DNA of 36,785 bases, taken from the NCBI GenBank assembly GCA_012718945.1, contig JAAYBL010000018.1:1-36785 (forward strand). The letters run 5' to 3'. Position numbers and translations under genes: made by a program. Source of the stretch: Bacteroidales bacterium. Lineage in GTDB: Bacteria; Bacteroidota; Bacteroidia; Bacteroidales; UBA1402. Shown here piece after piece: positions 1 to 8,114 of this stretch. Each line of letters starts with the position of its first letter. Within the stretch, counting starts at the first letter, position 1. The notes below the pieces were generated by a model. The model was not told the origin of the DNA. It saw only the letters and a list, made by a program, of their open reading frames with translations, and made no database searches.

Positions 1-113
1 GCTCATTGTCCAAGAAGAACATGGCCAAGCGGCTAAGGCTCCTTGGTTTTGAAGAGAAGCGACTCGGTAGTGGCAAGTACCTATTCATCGAGAAAAAAGG
101 TTTTGAATCATGA
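1..113 (+). CDS. 3' end of an unidentified gene (partial)
   Basis: An open frame enters from the left edge and ends at a TGA at 111-113. It encodes about 36 residues ending in a basic, leucine-rich stretch (NMAKRLRLLGFEEK), a beta-like segment (GKYLFIEKK) and a short tail. The stop overlaps the ATG of the next gene by the ATGA arrangement, so the two are probably translationally coupled and co-transcribed. The tail resembles the winged-helix-like ends of mobile-element replication proteins (primase/helicase type), but this is only an impression from a few dozen residues. Identity cannot be decided from this fragment. Confidence 0.6.
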   Translation, partial: SLSKKNMAKRLRLLGFEEKRLGSGKYLFIEKKGFES

Positions 114-1027
114 GCACAATCAACACTACGTACACTGAGGCAAACTTACCATGGGGTTATAAAAAAGGGAAAGAGCACTGCCCACAATGCGGACGAAGGA
201 GCTTCAATCTTCAAACAAAAAATGGGAAAGTCATTGACGAACTCGTTGGTTATTGTGACCATGCGAACAGCTGTGGATATATCTACCGGGCAGCTGATTA
301 CTTCAAAAGAAACCCTGGTCTTCGTTTTAAAGCGGAACAACCCACCTTTACCCCACCTCCAGCCAGGCCCCCATCCTTTATGGATTCATCTTTGCTCAAC
401 ACCTATCGAAGCAACGCCAATAGTTTTGTCCAGTTCTTGTTAAGCGCATTCCCTAAAGAGACGGTTTACCAGACAACAGAAATCTATAAGCTGGGAGCCG
501 ACAAATACGGCAATGTCATCTTTTGGCAGATTGATAAACAAGGCCGTTGCCGAGGGGGAAAGATAGTATCCTACAAACCAGATGGGCATAGAGGAACGTA
601 TATAAACTGGATGCATTCTGCCCTTGGACTAAAGAACTTCAACTTAGCGCAAGTACTCTTTGGTGAACACCTGCTGTCAACAGATACCCAACGTCCAGTC
701 TGTTTGGTTGAGTCGGCTAAAAGCGCAGTGATTGGATCCATGGTGTATCCGGACTACCTATGGCTGTCTACCGAAGGAGCCATCAACTGGAACATTGAAA
801 AGCTATCCCCGCTACGCCAACGACAGGTGGTGGTGATACCTGATCTATGGAAAAGACCACCGACCGGAAAGAAGGATTGGCACTCTTTGGTGAACGTGCT
901 TCGAGCAATGGGTATCGATGCCCACTATTGGGATAAACTTGAACAAATCGCCACTCCAGAACAGCGGGAGAAGGGTTGGGATATCGCTGACTTTTTACTT
1001 GAAACAATTATAATCAAACAACCATAA
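110..1027 (+). CDS. DUF6371-type protein with Zn-ribbon and TOPRIM-like domain
   Basis: 305 residues. The N-terminus has a zinc-ribbon pattern (CPQCG at 24-28, then C49 and C55 in the CDHANSCGY segment), as in DUF6371 proteins and primase-type zinc fingers. Further on are a possible TOPRIM acidic motif (LVESAKSAVIGS) and a second acidic strand (VVVIPD), with the C-terminus ending in a WDIADFLL motif typical of TOPRIM primase-like proteins. Such proteins are common cargo of Bacteroidota conjugative and mobilizable elements and are thought to act in element DNA replication; the exact reaction is not known. The ATG overlaps the preceding stop and the next gene starts 3 bases downstream, so it is the middle gene of an operon. 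Family assignment is from motif recognition. Confidence 0.75.
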   Translation: MSTINTTYTEANLPWGYKKGKEHCPQCGRRSFNLQTKNGKVIDELVGYCDHANSCGYIYRAADYFKRNPGLRFKAEQPTFTPPPARPPSFMDSSLLNTYRSNANSFVQFLLSAFPKETVYQTTEIYKLGADKYGNVIFWQIDKQGRCRGGKIVSYKPDGHRGTYINWMHSALGLKNFNLAQVLFGEHLLSTDTQRPVCLVESAKSAVIGSMVYPDYLWLSTEGAINWNIEKLSPLRQRQVVVIPDLWKRPPTGKKDWHSLVNVLRAMGIDAHYWDKLEQIATPEQREKGWDIADFLLETIIIKQP

Positions 1028-1029
1028 GG

Positions 1030-1497
1030 ATGAAAACGACACATGCAAAGCAGAAATTGATGGCCAATACCCCCATCGATACACTAAACGCAACTAACCT
1101 GGACTACATTACAATCAACGACTCAAGGGATCGATTGAAGGTCGCTACAATAATTGCCAACATACGTGGGTCATCCAATGTACTGTATATTGGTATGTCA
1201 GCATTAGTTGCCAACATGATCTCTCTTTATGAGAGATCGACCTATACCTTTCGCCTAACTGTTATTGACCATGAATCAATCAGTGATACTTTAGGGGTAT
1301 TCGATTTAATCATCGTTGATAATGTAGAAGAGATGGTCTTAAGCCATTTGTATGATACCAAGGCAGAAAAACTTAAGAAGCTTAGTAAAGGAATACCGAC
1401 TCTATTGATTGCCAGCATACCTCTCAGCATTGGAGACATCCACAGACTGACTCCTTCGCCAATTTCCGTGAAAAGAAGAGTAGCCGACGAAGTCTAA
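1030..1497 (+). CDS. Hypothetical protein, possibly degenerate P-loop/RecA-like fold
   Basis: 155 residues, beginning directly behind the DUF6371-type gene with AAGG just before the ATG. I do not recognise the family. The middle alternates hydrophobic beta-like strands and helices: VATIIANI, NVLYIGMSALVANMISLY, FDLIIVDNVEEM, IPTLLIASIPLSIG. The third resembles a Walker B strand (hhhhD) and the spacing recalls RecA-like ATPases, but no Walker A lysine loop is present. It could be a small inactive partner of an element-encoded ATPase. It is the last gene before a clear terminator, so it closes the first operon of the mobile segment. Confidence 0.65.
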   Translation: MKTTHAKQKLMANTPIDTLNATNLDYITINDSRDRLKVATIIANIRGSSNVLYIGMSALVANMISLYERSTYTFRLTVIDHESISDTLGVFDLIIVDNVEEMVLSHLYDTKAEKLKKLSKGIPTLLIASIPLSIGDIHRLTPSPISVKRRVADEV

Positions 1498-1555
1498 ATC
1501 CTTCAAGAGCCATCACATGGATGTATGTTAACCATCATCAACCAACACCCATCAT

Positions 1556-1580
1556 AAAGCCCGGTTTTCGGGCTTTATTT
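1556..1580 (+). terminator. Rho-independent terminator of the DUF6371 operon
   Basis: A perfect 8-bp stem AAAGCCCG/CGGGCTTT (1556-1563 with 1569-1576) around a GTTTT loop is followed by ATTT. It lies about 60 bases past the stop at 1497 and ends the first plus-strand operon. Confidence 0.8.
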
Positions 1581-2041
1581 GCATTAATAAACAAGCTTCA
1601 AGGGCTGAAAGAAAATAGGAAGAAAAAGTGCCATATAATAATGATTATCAGGATAATGGCGCATGTTCTTAGGGTACTGAAAAAAGAACGCTTTAAATGG
1701 TCAAAAAGGAACGTTGATTGACCTATTAAATCAACCAACTTTCAATGGTTGTACAGCAACGAGAACAACGCTGTATCGTCTTTTATCGTAGGCGAAGATA
1801 ACACCCCTATTTGAAAGCTCAAGCGTAGCAATACGTTTTAAGTAATAAGTAACAACAAACGTCAATGCTCCACCCTAATGGTTGAATGGTCCCTAGCTGG
1901 ATGCATTTTAGTACCGAGCTACGCAATGACCTTTCGCATTGATTATCATGTCTATAAACCATGCATCGTGCCTTCAATAAGTAGTAAACTCACAAAAAGG
2001 TACTGAGCTGGAAAAAATGACCACTAGATAATCCCTTTCTA
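1581..2041. other. Intergenic region with small hairpins, no supported gene
   Basis: About 460 bases without a convincing coding frame. Two adjacent short inverted repeats are visible: GTTGATT/AATCAAC (1713-1719 with 1729-1735) and CAACCA/TGGTTG (1732-1737 with 1746-1751). They share bases, so they could be alternative structures. A motif of the form GTAC(C/T)GAGCT appears twice, near 1911 and near 2001. The function is unknown; a regulatory leader or transfer-related site is possible. Confidence 0.4.
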
Positions 2042-2072
2042 TTTGTTTACAAAAAGATAAGTGCTACATTTG
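2042..2072 (+). promoter_or_regulatory. Bacteroidota-type promoter for the small-gene array
   Basis: TTTG at 2042-2045 and TACATTTG at 2065-2072 (matching TAnnTTTG) are separated by 19 bases, the usual spacing of the Bacteroidota housekeeping promoter. Transcription should start near 2079, just ahead of the ATG at 2118. This also argues against the upstream GTG at 2061 as the start of the first small gene. Confidence 0.6.
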
Positions 2073-2117
2073 AGGGCAGGGTCGAAAAACGGAGGATGCC
2101 CACCCAGCAAAACAATC

Positions 2118-2402
2118 ATGGATGCATACGACCAATTGAAGCTGAAAGGACTTGAAGCATATGCCGAGTATCAGTATTACAAGGGCGAACGGGAATGTCC
2201 TTATGAACCACAAACGATTCAATCCCTTTGGTGGGACTTTGAAAGACTATACCACGAAGGAGCCCGTACGGATGGAAACTGGAAAGACTTTAACGATTAC
2301 TTTGACTCATGGGTTCGTGACCGAGCAGCACCCGAAACTGGCTGGGATCTATCAAATGGAAACCATAGGCGAAAGGACTACGAAGAGAATGCCCCTTTTT
2401 AA
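2118..2402 (+). CDS. Small hypothetical protein, aromatic- and acid-rich
   Basis: 94 residues from ATG 2118. The frame is open from a GTG at 2061, but that codon lies inside the predicted promoter, so the ATG is preferred; it follows the leader ACAATC. The protein is rich in Trp, Tyr, Asp and Glu, with segments such as SLWWDFERLYHEG and DFNDYFDSWVRDR, and has no membrane span or signal peptide. The family is not recognised. The position, first in an array of five short same-strand genes downstream of a promoter, suggests accessory mobile-element cargo. A high acidic and aromatic content can be seen in DNA-mimic or anti-defence proteins, but nothing here proves such a role. Confidence 0.6.
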   Translation: MDAYDQLKLKGLEAYAEYQYYKGERECPYEPQTIQSLWWDFERLYHEGARTDGNWKDFNDYFDSWVRDRAAPETGWDLSNGNHRRKDYEENAPF

Positions 2403-2430
2403 ATGCCATAATCTACAATAATGCATTGTC

Positions 2431-2619
2431 ATGAAGTACTTGAATCAATTCCATAAAGAGAAGACCGAACGATGCCTGGAAAAACAGAAGGAATGGGCAA
2501 AGCATCCTACCCCAGCCCATGAGGCATCTAGGCAAGCGTTCGAAATGCATAAACGAATAAACGAAGCATACCCAAACGAAGGTATAGATCACGAGGTGAC
2601 TGAAAGCCGTAAACGGTAA
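2431..2619 (+). CDS. Small helical protein, paralogue of the gene at 3221
   Basis: 62 residues, strongly charged and predicted helical (MKYLNQFHKEKTERCLEKQ at the start). It aligns without gaps to the product of 3221-3403: both begin MK(Y/F)L and share H8, E13, E21, K24, P26, E31 and an EMH motif near residue 38, about 12 identities in 44 positions plus conservative changes. The pair therefore looks like an ancient duplication within the array. No enzyme motif is present. It starts 28 bases after the preceding stop. The function is unknown; a small DNA- or protein-binding accessory factor is a guess. Confidence 0.6.
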   Translation: MKYLNQFHKEKTERCLEKQKEWAKHPTPAHEASRQAFEMHKRINEAYPNEGIDHEVTESRKR

Positions 2620-2727
2620 AAAAGGTCGTTCATAATTGGATCAAAAATAGGCCTTACTATTCTGATAATCTTATTGATGGCGCATCAGATCAGCCCTAGG
2701 CAAATAACCAACAAAAACCAAACAACG

Positions 2728-2919
2728 ATGTCAGAACGCAACGAGGAAGTCAAACGCAGAATACTGGCCTGGGAACAGGAGAACAACAAGAAACTGGAGG
2801 ATTGCACCGAGAGCGAGTGGATAGAAGCGGCTCAGATAATCCTGGCATTGAGCGAACTGGAAGCCGAGGAATACCTGAGTTACCTTCAGGGAATCAGCCA
2901 AAGCCTCAGTACTAAGTGA
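2728..2919 (+). CDS. Small acidic helical protein
   Basis: 63 residues from ATG 2728 (MSERNEEVKRRILAWEQEN), preferred over an upstream ATG at 2674 because it follows an ACAACG leader like those of the neighbouring small genes, whereas the extra N-terminal segment reads like translated leader. The protein is acidic and predicted mostly helical, with segments WIEAAQIILALSELEAEEYL and YLQGISQSL. The family is not recognised. It is the third of five short genes on the same strand in the mobile segment. Confidence 0.55.
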   Translation: MSERNEEVKRRILAWEQENNKKLEDCTESEWIEAAQIILALSELEAEEYLSYLQGISQSLSTK

Positions 2920-2957
2920 GCCGACACCTATACCAATAAACCATAAACCATACAACA

Positions 2958-3131
2958 ATGCCAAGTTCACCTGAAAAGAAGTCCATGAAGTCACCCTTGC
3001 AGCAGCCCAAAGTATCCTCAGAGAAGGAGGAAGTATGGGAATTAGATATCTGTGTAAGAGGAGAACCGGGGATGATTATCACAAGGAAAAGGACAGAAAA
3101 AACAAGAAGGCTGAGGGGTCGGCTATTGTAA
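2958..3131 (+). CDS. Very small basic protein (57 residues)
   Basis: A short frame from ATG 2958 to TAA 3129-3131. The ATG follows ACAACA, nearly the same leader as the gene at 2728, and the frame begins 38 bases after the previous stop. The product starts MPSSPEKKSMKSPLQQ, has a small hydrophobic core (EVWELDICVRGEPGMIIT) and a very basic tail (RKRTEKTRRLRGRLL), suggestive of nucleic-acid contact. The shared leader and regular spacing support it; there is no family recognition. Confidence 0.45.
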   Translation: MPSSPEKKSMKSPLQQPKVSSEKEEVWELDICVRGEPGMIITRKRTEKTRRLRGRLL

Positions 3132-3220
3132 ATCAATGCACATGCCAGAAGGGGGTTTTAAAGATATCACTCTCCCATTTCATGTGATTACATCCAACAA
3201 CCAACCAGACAATAAAGACC

Positions 3221-3403
3221 ATGAAGTTTCTTAGCGAAGCACACAGGAAGAACTACGAGGGGGCAATGAAGCACCTCGAGGAACAGAAGAAACGGCCTAT
3301 CAAATACGAAGAAGAATTGAAGAGGCACGAAGAGATGCATGAGGCAGAAAGACAGCGAGAAGCTACAAAGATTGATGATAGACCAATTCCCCTTCAAAAA
3401 TAA
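3221..3403 (+). CDS. Small helical protein, paralogue of the gene at 2431
   Basis: 60 residues, highly charged and predicted helical or coiled-coil (MKFLSEAHRKNYEGAMKHL, later EEELKRHEEMHEAERQRE). It aligns gap-free with the product of 2431-2619, including the MK(F/Y)L start, H8, P26 and the EMH motif. It is the last gene of the array and faces the minus-strand defence genes. The function is unknown. Confidence 0.6.
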   Translation: MKFLSEAHRKNYEGAMKHLEEQKKRPIKYEEELKRHEEMHEAERQREATKIDDRPIPLQK

Positions 3404-3434
3404 GCTGCTCAATATTAATCATCGTTGGTATAAG

Positions 3435-3459
3435 AGGGTCGCTTTTTGCGTCTTTTTTT
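3435..3459 (+). terminator. Weak terminator of the small-gene array
   Basis: An imperfect stem (3435-3442 with 3448-3455, one T-T mismatch and G-T pairs) with a TTTTT loop is followed by a T run, 31 bases past the last small gene. The stem is weak, so this is tentative. Confidence 0.35.
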
Positions 3460-3554
3460 AGTGTTTTGCCTCCCGTTTTGTTTGTTGTATCAACTCCCCA
3501 TTGGTCTACTTATCTACAAGACTTAAAAGGTGGGAATTATGTGGATTGAAGCCA

Positions 3555-6053
3555 TTAAAACACCTCCTGAATATACTCTAACAACTCACCTTTTAGAACC
3601 ATCCCCTTCTGAGGAGCACCGTTTAATCCGTGTTGAAACAAGATGTCCTTAGTTAGTTTGTCTGAATTGTCTGTGGTGGCTATCAGCTTCAGTTTGGCAT
3701 ATAATGGAACCGTTGTTAAAGCTGTTGGATCTGCCCAGTACTCAATTTCCTCTAATGTGTCATACGTACTGTGGTTGATTGATTCAACAAAGAATGCTGC
3801 AAAAACAGCACTCGTTGGAGCTGTGCTGTAAAAGTAAACGGTATCACCCTCTTTGAAGTTTACACTATGTCTCCAAAATACATAGTCGTGTGTTTTAATC
3901 CATTCGGAAAAATGGAATTTATTGTCATTTGAAGGTATAAGCCAATACCGGTTTTCTCCGTTGTAAGAAAGGTCTGATGGCTCTTCAGTTTCCTTTTGTG
4001 GAATCAATGCAAATGATAAGTCATCTTCATCAATTGAATACTTCTCGAAAAGGCGTTTTAGAAGACTCATCTTGTTCCACGTGTTGCTGTTTGATGGGCA
4101 AAAATAGAGGTGGTCAGCAATCTTCTTGTACTTCTTGGACACTTCGGTAGTTTCTACCCAAACATTGCCTGTGTTGGATGCCTCCGCATACATAATTGCA
4201 GGATTTATTGCATACAAGAGGTTACCAACCTGCCACAACATCTCAGCCCAATCTGAAGCAGGATACTTTACATCTTGGAAGTAGAAAGCTGATATCATTC
4301 TTCCTGTGCAGGTCCCATTGTCCTCTGAAAGATAAACCAGCTCTTCCTCTTTCTTTTCAGGAACAAAGGATGTGATTGGATATTGCCAGATTTCCAAAGC
4401 CATCTTCTCAAGTTCAGCCTTTCTCAGCATCAGTTCATCTTCAGTCCACTTCTCAAATTGAGCGATGTAATGGTTCAGCCTAATACCACTCTTATTAAAA
4501 CCGTTTGTCATCGTCTTCTTCTCATCAAAGCTACGATTGCTGTATTTCGAGTTATAGCCAGTTAGGGTAAGATTGGATATTGTATGAAGCCACTGCTCTT
4601 GAATCCTATCGGAGTCGCTACCTAGCGCATCTCTCCATGCTTGGCTCAAGGTCTGTGGCATAATGTGTTCATAGGTGAGAATGCCATTTTCAATATTTTT
4701 AATGACATCGTTTTTCTCCTTGCTGCTTCCATTCTCAAGGCGCTCAAAGATGTATGCCTTGTTCTTTGCACGCATGGAGTAAATGTTCTTTGAGGTGAAG
4801 CCCTGAATGAAGTCATTGTCTTTAGGAAATGCACTTGATAGCTTCTTGTCCTCAAGTTGATATATCATAACAGAGGAGTAAGTATCTGTATCCTTCTTTT
4901 GCTTCAATACAGATTTGTGTAACGTCGCAAATATCTTATTAAGAGCATTTGTTGGCAAATCACACATGAGTCTTCTAAAGATGAATGTTTCGACACAGGC
5001 TAATACTGTCTCAATTTCCGACATTTCAAGATTGTTGTCTTCTGCGTATGTAAGGAAAACCATTAAGAAGGGATTGGCAACAGTCATTTCAAGGTATGCC
5101 AACCGTTCTGCCGTATCATTAGCTGTCGTGGAGCCAATAGTGTACGTTTTAATCTTTTTATACGCATTGGCATATCTCAGCATCTCTTTAAGGATATCCT
5201 CCAAATCATTTGAGTTGTTCCTTGTATAGTCCTTGAAAGCAGGATACACGCCTTTTATGGTCGGAATAGAGCCTGTTAGAATTGTCAGGTAATCACGTAC
5301 AAAACTATCAAGTTCGCCTTGAGTGTGTTTTTCAATCTTGTTCCAGTAGTTGTCGTAGTATTTCTCTTGTACGACAGGTGCAAGACCCATTAGGATAAAG
5401 TTTCTGATTTTGTCTGATTCAGTTAAATCAAGTCCTGTAGAATTGAGGCTCTCAAAGATTAATTGCGGATTGTCTCCATGCTCAGGTTCGAGTTCAATAT
5501 CAATGATGATGAGATTATCAATGGCAGTGAATAGCTCATCCATTGTTAGTTCTCTGTTGTTCAGTATTCTATTGTAGAAGTATCTGTAATTGATGGTGAC
5601 TTTGGAATCGTTGATATAATCTTCCTCATCTTTGAAAATAAGCCTATCAAATGCTTCGCAATCATCTCTGAAGGGTTTCAATCGGACCTTCCTTTTTTCT
5701 TGTGAATACTTTTCAACAAGAAAATCCTCTTCAATATGTTTACACAAATAGGCGTCTTCAGCAGTCATCAATCCATTCTTCATGATGTTCACCATGGCAA
5801 TAAGGATAAGTGATATGGTTGTGATTCTCTGCTGTCCATCTATCAAGACAATCTCATTTCTTCCATGTGAATAGGAGACAATACTTCCAAAAAAGTGAGA
5901 CCCTTTATTTTGTTTAACGAGCTGAACCAGGTCATCAAAAAGTTGCTTACAGTTATCTTTCTTCCAGTCGTAGTTCCTTTGATAAACTGGTATGATGAAC
6001 CTTTTTCTTGAACCCTCGAGGAGTTCCATTAGATGTGTTGCAGAACCTTTCAT
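3555..6053 (-). CDS. DUF262-DUF1524 (GmrSD-like) nuclease with C-terminal EVE/PUA-like domain
   Basis: 832 residues. Residues 1-280 form a DUF262 domain with the signatures IPVYQRNYDW (21-30) and DGQQRITT (72-79). In GmrS/BrxU-type proteins these form a ParB-like nucleotide-binding site that couples NTP hydrolysis to cleavage. A DUF1524 HNH-type nuclease region lies near 455-530 (YEHIMPQTL, then NLTLTGYNSKYSNRSF). After a linker of ~150 residues, residues ~700-830 (RYWLIPSNDNKF, FWRHSVNFKEGDTVYFYS) resemble an EVE/PUA-like domain, a fold that reads modified bases in several type IV enzymes. The inferred role is cleavage of phage DNA carrying modified cytosines. It is the last gene of the minus-strand island, 171 bases after the KAP gene. 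The DUF262 and DUF1524 calls are firm; the EVE-like call is from pattern only. Confidence 0.85.
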   Translation of the reverse strand: MKGSATHLMELLEGSRKRFIIPVYQRNYDWKKDNCKQLFDDLVQLVKQNKGSHFFGSIVSYSHGRNEIVLIDGQQRITTISLILIAMVNIMKNGLMTAEDAYLCKHIEEDFLVEKYSQEKRKVRLKPFRDDCEAFDRLIFKDEEDYINDSKVTINYRYFYNRILNNRELTMDELFTAIDNLIIIDIELEPEHGDNPQLIFESLNSTGLDLTESDKIRNFILMGLAPVVQEKYYDNYWNKIEKHTQGELDSFVRDYLTILTGSIPTIKGVYPAFKDYTRNNSNDLEDILKEMLRYANAYKKIKTYTIGSTTANDTAERLAYLEMTVANPFLMVFLTYAEDNNLEMSEIETVLACVETFIFRRLMCDLPTNALNKIFATLHKSVLKQKKDTDTYSSVMIYQLEDKKLSSAFPKDNDFIQGFTSKNIYSMRAKNKAYIFERLENGSSKEKNDVIKNIENGILTYEHIMPQTLSQAWRDALGSDSDRIQEQWLHTISNLTLTGYNSKYSNRSFDEKKTMTNGFNKSGIRLNHYIAQFEKWTEDELMLRKAELEKMALEIWQYPITSFVPEKKEEELVYLSEDNGTCTGRMISAFYFQDVKYPASDWAEMLWQVGNLLYAINPAIMYAEASNTGNVWVETTEVSKKYKKIADHLYFCPSNSNTWNKMSLLKRLFEKYSIDEDDLSFALIPQKETEEPSDLSYNGENRYWLIPSNDNKFHFSEWIKTHDYVFWRHSVNFKEGDTVYFYSTAPTSAVFAAFFVESINHSTYDTLEEIEYWADPTALTTVPLYAKLKLIATTDNSDKLTKDILFQHGLNGAPQKGMVLKGELLEYIQEVF

Positions 6054-6224
6054 AATGATTACAATAATAACTAAATCAGAGACTCGATGGGCGTTTTATG
6101 GAGAAGGTCGTTAAGCCAGTCTCCATTTTGACCATAGCCGTTGCCAATTGGTAAGCACAAGAATACTAACAAGAAAAAGATAAACTTGATGAAGAATTAC
6201 TGTCATATTTTCTATAAATCATTT

Positions 6225-7913
6225 TCAGTATGGAACAGCCATCTCAACCACATTGAAAAAGTCATTTTCTGAATTCAACTCACTTTCGTTACCGCAAGAC
6301 AGGTCAAATATTGCTTTAAAAATGTCACTTGAAAATGGCAAACGATTTCCACGACTATTTATTATGTTATTTGCCAACAACATACGGTAATATATAACAC
6401 GTATTTTCCTGGGTGTGAATTCTGATTTACTTGTTCTTATGTATCCTGACAAAATCTCATATATTTCATTCCTATTTGATTTATCAGTAACGTTTGTAAT
6501 TATATCGACTTTACTGGAAGTACCTTCATGTTTACTAGTACTATCTAATGCCTGTTGTTCGTTATTATCCAATGTTGGCTTAATGTTTGATATTTTTCCC
6601 AAGAATTCTATTTGATCTTCAATATCAAGTCGAGAAAGGGCGACTCCTGTTAGGAAAATCTTGTCAAGCTGTTCAACAGCTATTTTTTTCAACTCTTCTT
6701 CTTCTTCTTTACCAAACAAATCCTTATACTTATGCTTTATTCCTGACATTAATTTGATGTGATCAACACTACATATGACAATTAAACGTTTTCTGATTTC
6801 CTCATTTTCTAAAACAGTTCTCAAAGAATCAATTATACTAACCATTTTTGTCTCGGAACATCGGTCAATGTCGTCAACGTATAAAATGATTTTATGTTTA
6901 TCGGTATGCTTTTTGCCTATCCAGACTTTCATTAAAGAGATTAATTCCTTCTCAATCTCTGCCTGAATACCCATTTCGTTGGAAAAAGAGATCCCTTTGC
7001 TGAAACGCCGAATGAAAGAAATGGCTGAATTGTAATTCTTGAGTGAAAGATTAACAACTATTCCTCCTACACCCAACCCGAAAGCACCGGATATCCATTC
7101 TTGGTCTTGACCCGACAGCCATACAACTAAAAGTGGTAAAAAGAAAAACACAACATCTCTCATCATTGATAACCGGTTATGCCATAATGTATACCAAAAC
7201 CGGAACCATACTTTCTTATGTTTATATATAGTTTCGAATAGATATGCCCATACTGCTGGAGTCTCTTGATATTTCCAGGCATTAAATTCCACAACATCGT
7301 AATAAGTATCTGTTGGTCGTTTCCTTATATTTCTTTTTTCTATAACCTCCTTCACCTTTTTAAAGAAGTAGCTTTTACCACGACCCCAAGGTGCAAAAAT
7401 CCCCACCATGCATACATTATTTGAGTTTGCTTCAGTTGTAGAGTCCAAATGCTTAACAAAACACTCAGCAAGTTTCTCCACACCAAAACATGGCGGAACA
7501 CTACCATCCTTTATTATTTCGAAGTTTTCCTGCGCACTCAACATCGTAGTAGAACCAGTTATAATAGGCGCATTAAGATTTCTGTTTATCTGATTTGTTG
7601 GTTCATCAACATCCAATTCTATCTTGCCTTCTTTTCTCAATCGATCTGTTTCATTTAAAGATTCCGCAATTAGATTCTCGGCATAGTCAACGCCTAAGGA
7701 TGTTATACTTAAAACACGCCCCCCTCCACTTGCATAGAGAAGGGCTTTAATATATCCACTTTTTTTTAGAGATTCCAAAATCCTACCTTGTTGTACTTCG
7801 TTCTTTAGCTCAATGGCCTCTTCTTTACAAAAGGTCTCAAAATCTACATCTAATCGATCTTGGCGATTGTATATTGCCAACAAAATCTTATTCTTTAATT
7901 CTTTTTCAGTCAT
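6225..7913 (-). CDS. KAP-family P-loop NTPase with membrane segments
   Basis: 562 residues. An N-terminal region (1-90) looks like a winged helix. The P-loop is GIFAPWGRGKS near residue 174, and the Walker B/DxDR segment is IILYVDDIDRCS near 341, both typical of KAP NTPases. Between them two hydrophobic segments (FFFLPLLVVWL and AFGLGVGGIVVNL, ~250-290) would anchor the protein in the membrane, as in animal and bacterial KAP proteins. KAP NTPases occur in many defence islands, often in membrane-associated or abortive-infection contexts. The gene sits between the helicase (202-base gap) and the DUF262 nuclease (171-base gap), so it may have its own promoter and act separately from the Hma-like core. 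Base composition is among the most AT-rich of the window. Confidence 0.85.
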   Translation of the reverse strand: MTEKELKNKILLAIYNRQDRLDVDFETFCKEEAIELKNEVQQGRILESLKKSGYIKALLYASGGGRVLSITSLGVDYAENLIAESLNETDRLRKEGKIELDVDEPTNQINRNLNAPIITGSTTMLSAQENFEIIKDGSVPPCFGVEKLAECFVKHLDSTTEANSNNVCMVGIFAPWGRGKSYFFKKVKEVIEKRNIRKRPTDTYYDVVEFNAWKYQETPAVWAYLFETIYKHKKVWFRFWYTLWHNRLSMMRDVVFFFLPLLVVWLSGQDQEWISGAFGLGVGGIVVNLSLKNYNSAISFIRRFSKGISFSNEMGIQAEIEKELISLMKVWIGKKHTDKHKIILYVDDIDRCSETKMVSIIDSLRTVLENEEIRKRLIVICSVDHIKLMSGIKHKYKDLFGKEEEEELKKIAVEQLDKIFLTGVALSRLDIEDQIEFLGKISNIKPTLDNNEQQALDSTSKHEGTSSKVDIITNVTDKSNRNEIYEILSGYIRTSKSEFTPRKIRVIYYRMLLANNIINSRGNRLPFSSDIFKAIFDLSCGNESELNSENDFFNVVEMAVPY

Positions 7914-8061
7914 AGCTCAAAATCTGTAGTGAGTATTTGTATCCCGCTGATTAAAAATTGAGAATTTTCTGCTTTCAATCACGGCATGTACAGTCTTTAT
8001 CCCTCGAATAAACAACTAAGTTTCCTGTTGTTTCAACCTCAAAGACTATCCGATTAAATTT

Positions 8062-8069
8062 CAAATCTA
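8062..8069 (-). promoter_or_regulatory. Possible -7 element upstream of the KAP gene
   Basis: CAAATCTA on the plus strand reads TAGATTTG on the minus strand, matching TAnnTTTG, about 150 bases ahead of the KAP start. No TTTG is found at the expected -33 distance, so the call is weak. Confidence 0.3.
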
Positions 8070-8114
8070 CACGTTATCGTGGTCGGGAGCGCTTTGCTCA
8101 ATGATTCGTTTCAA

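Noticed and set aside
1521-1721. A 66-codon plus-strand frame after the DUF6371 operon
   Set aside because: It runs through the terminator hairpin at 1556-1580, lacks a promoter and has no recognisable protein features.
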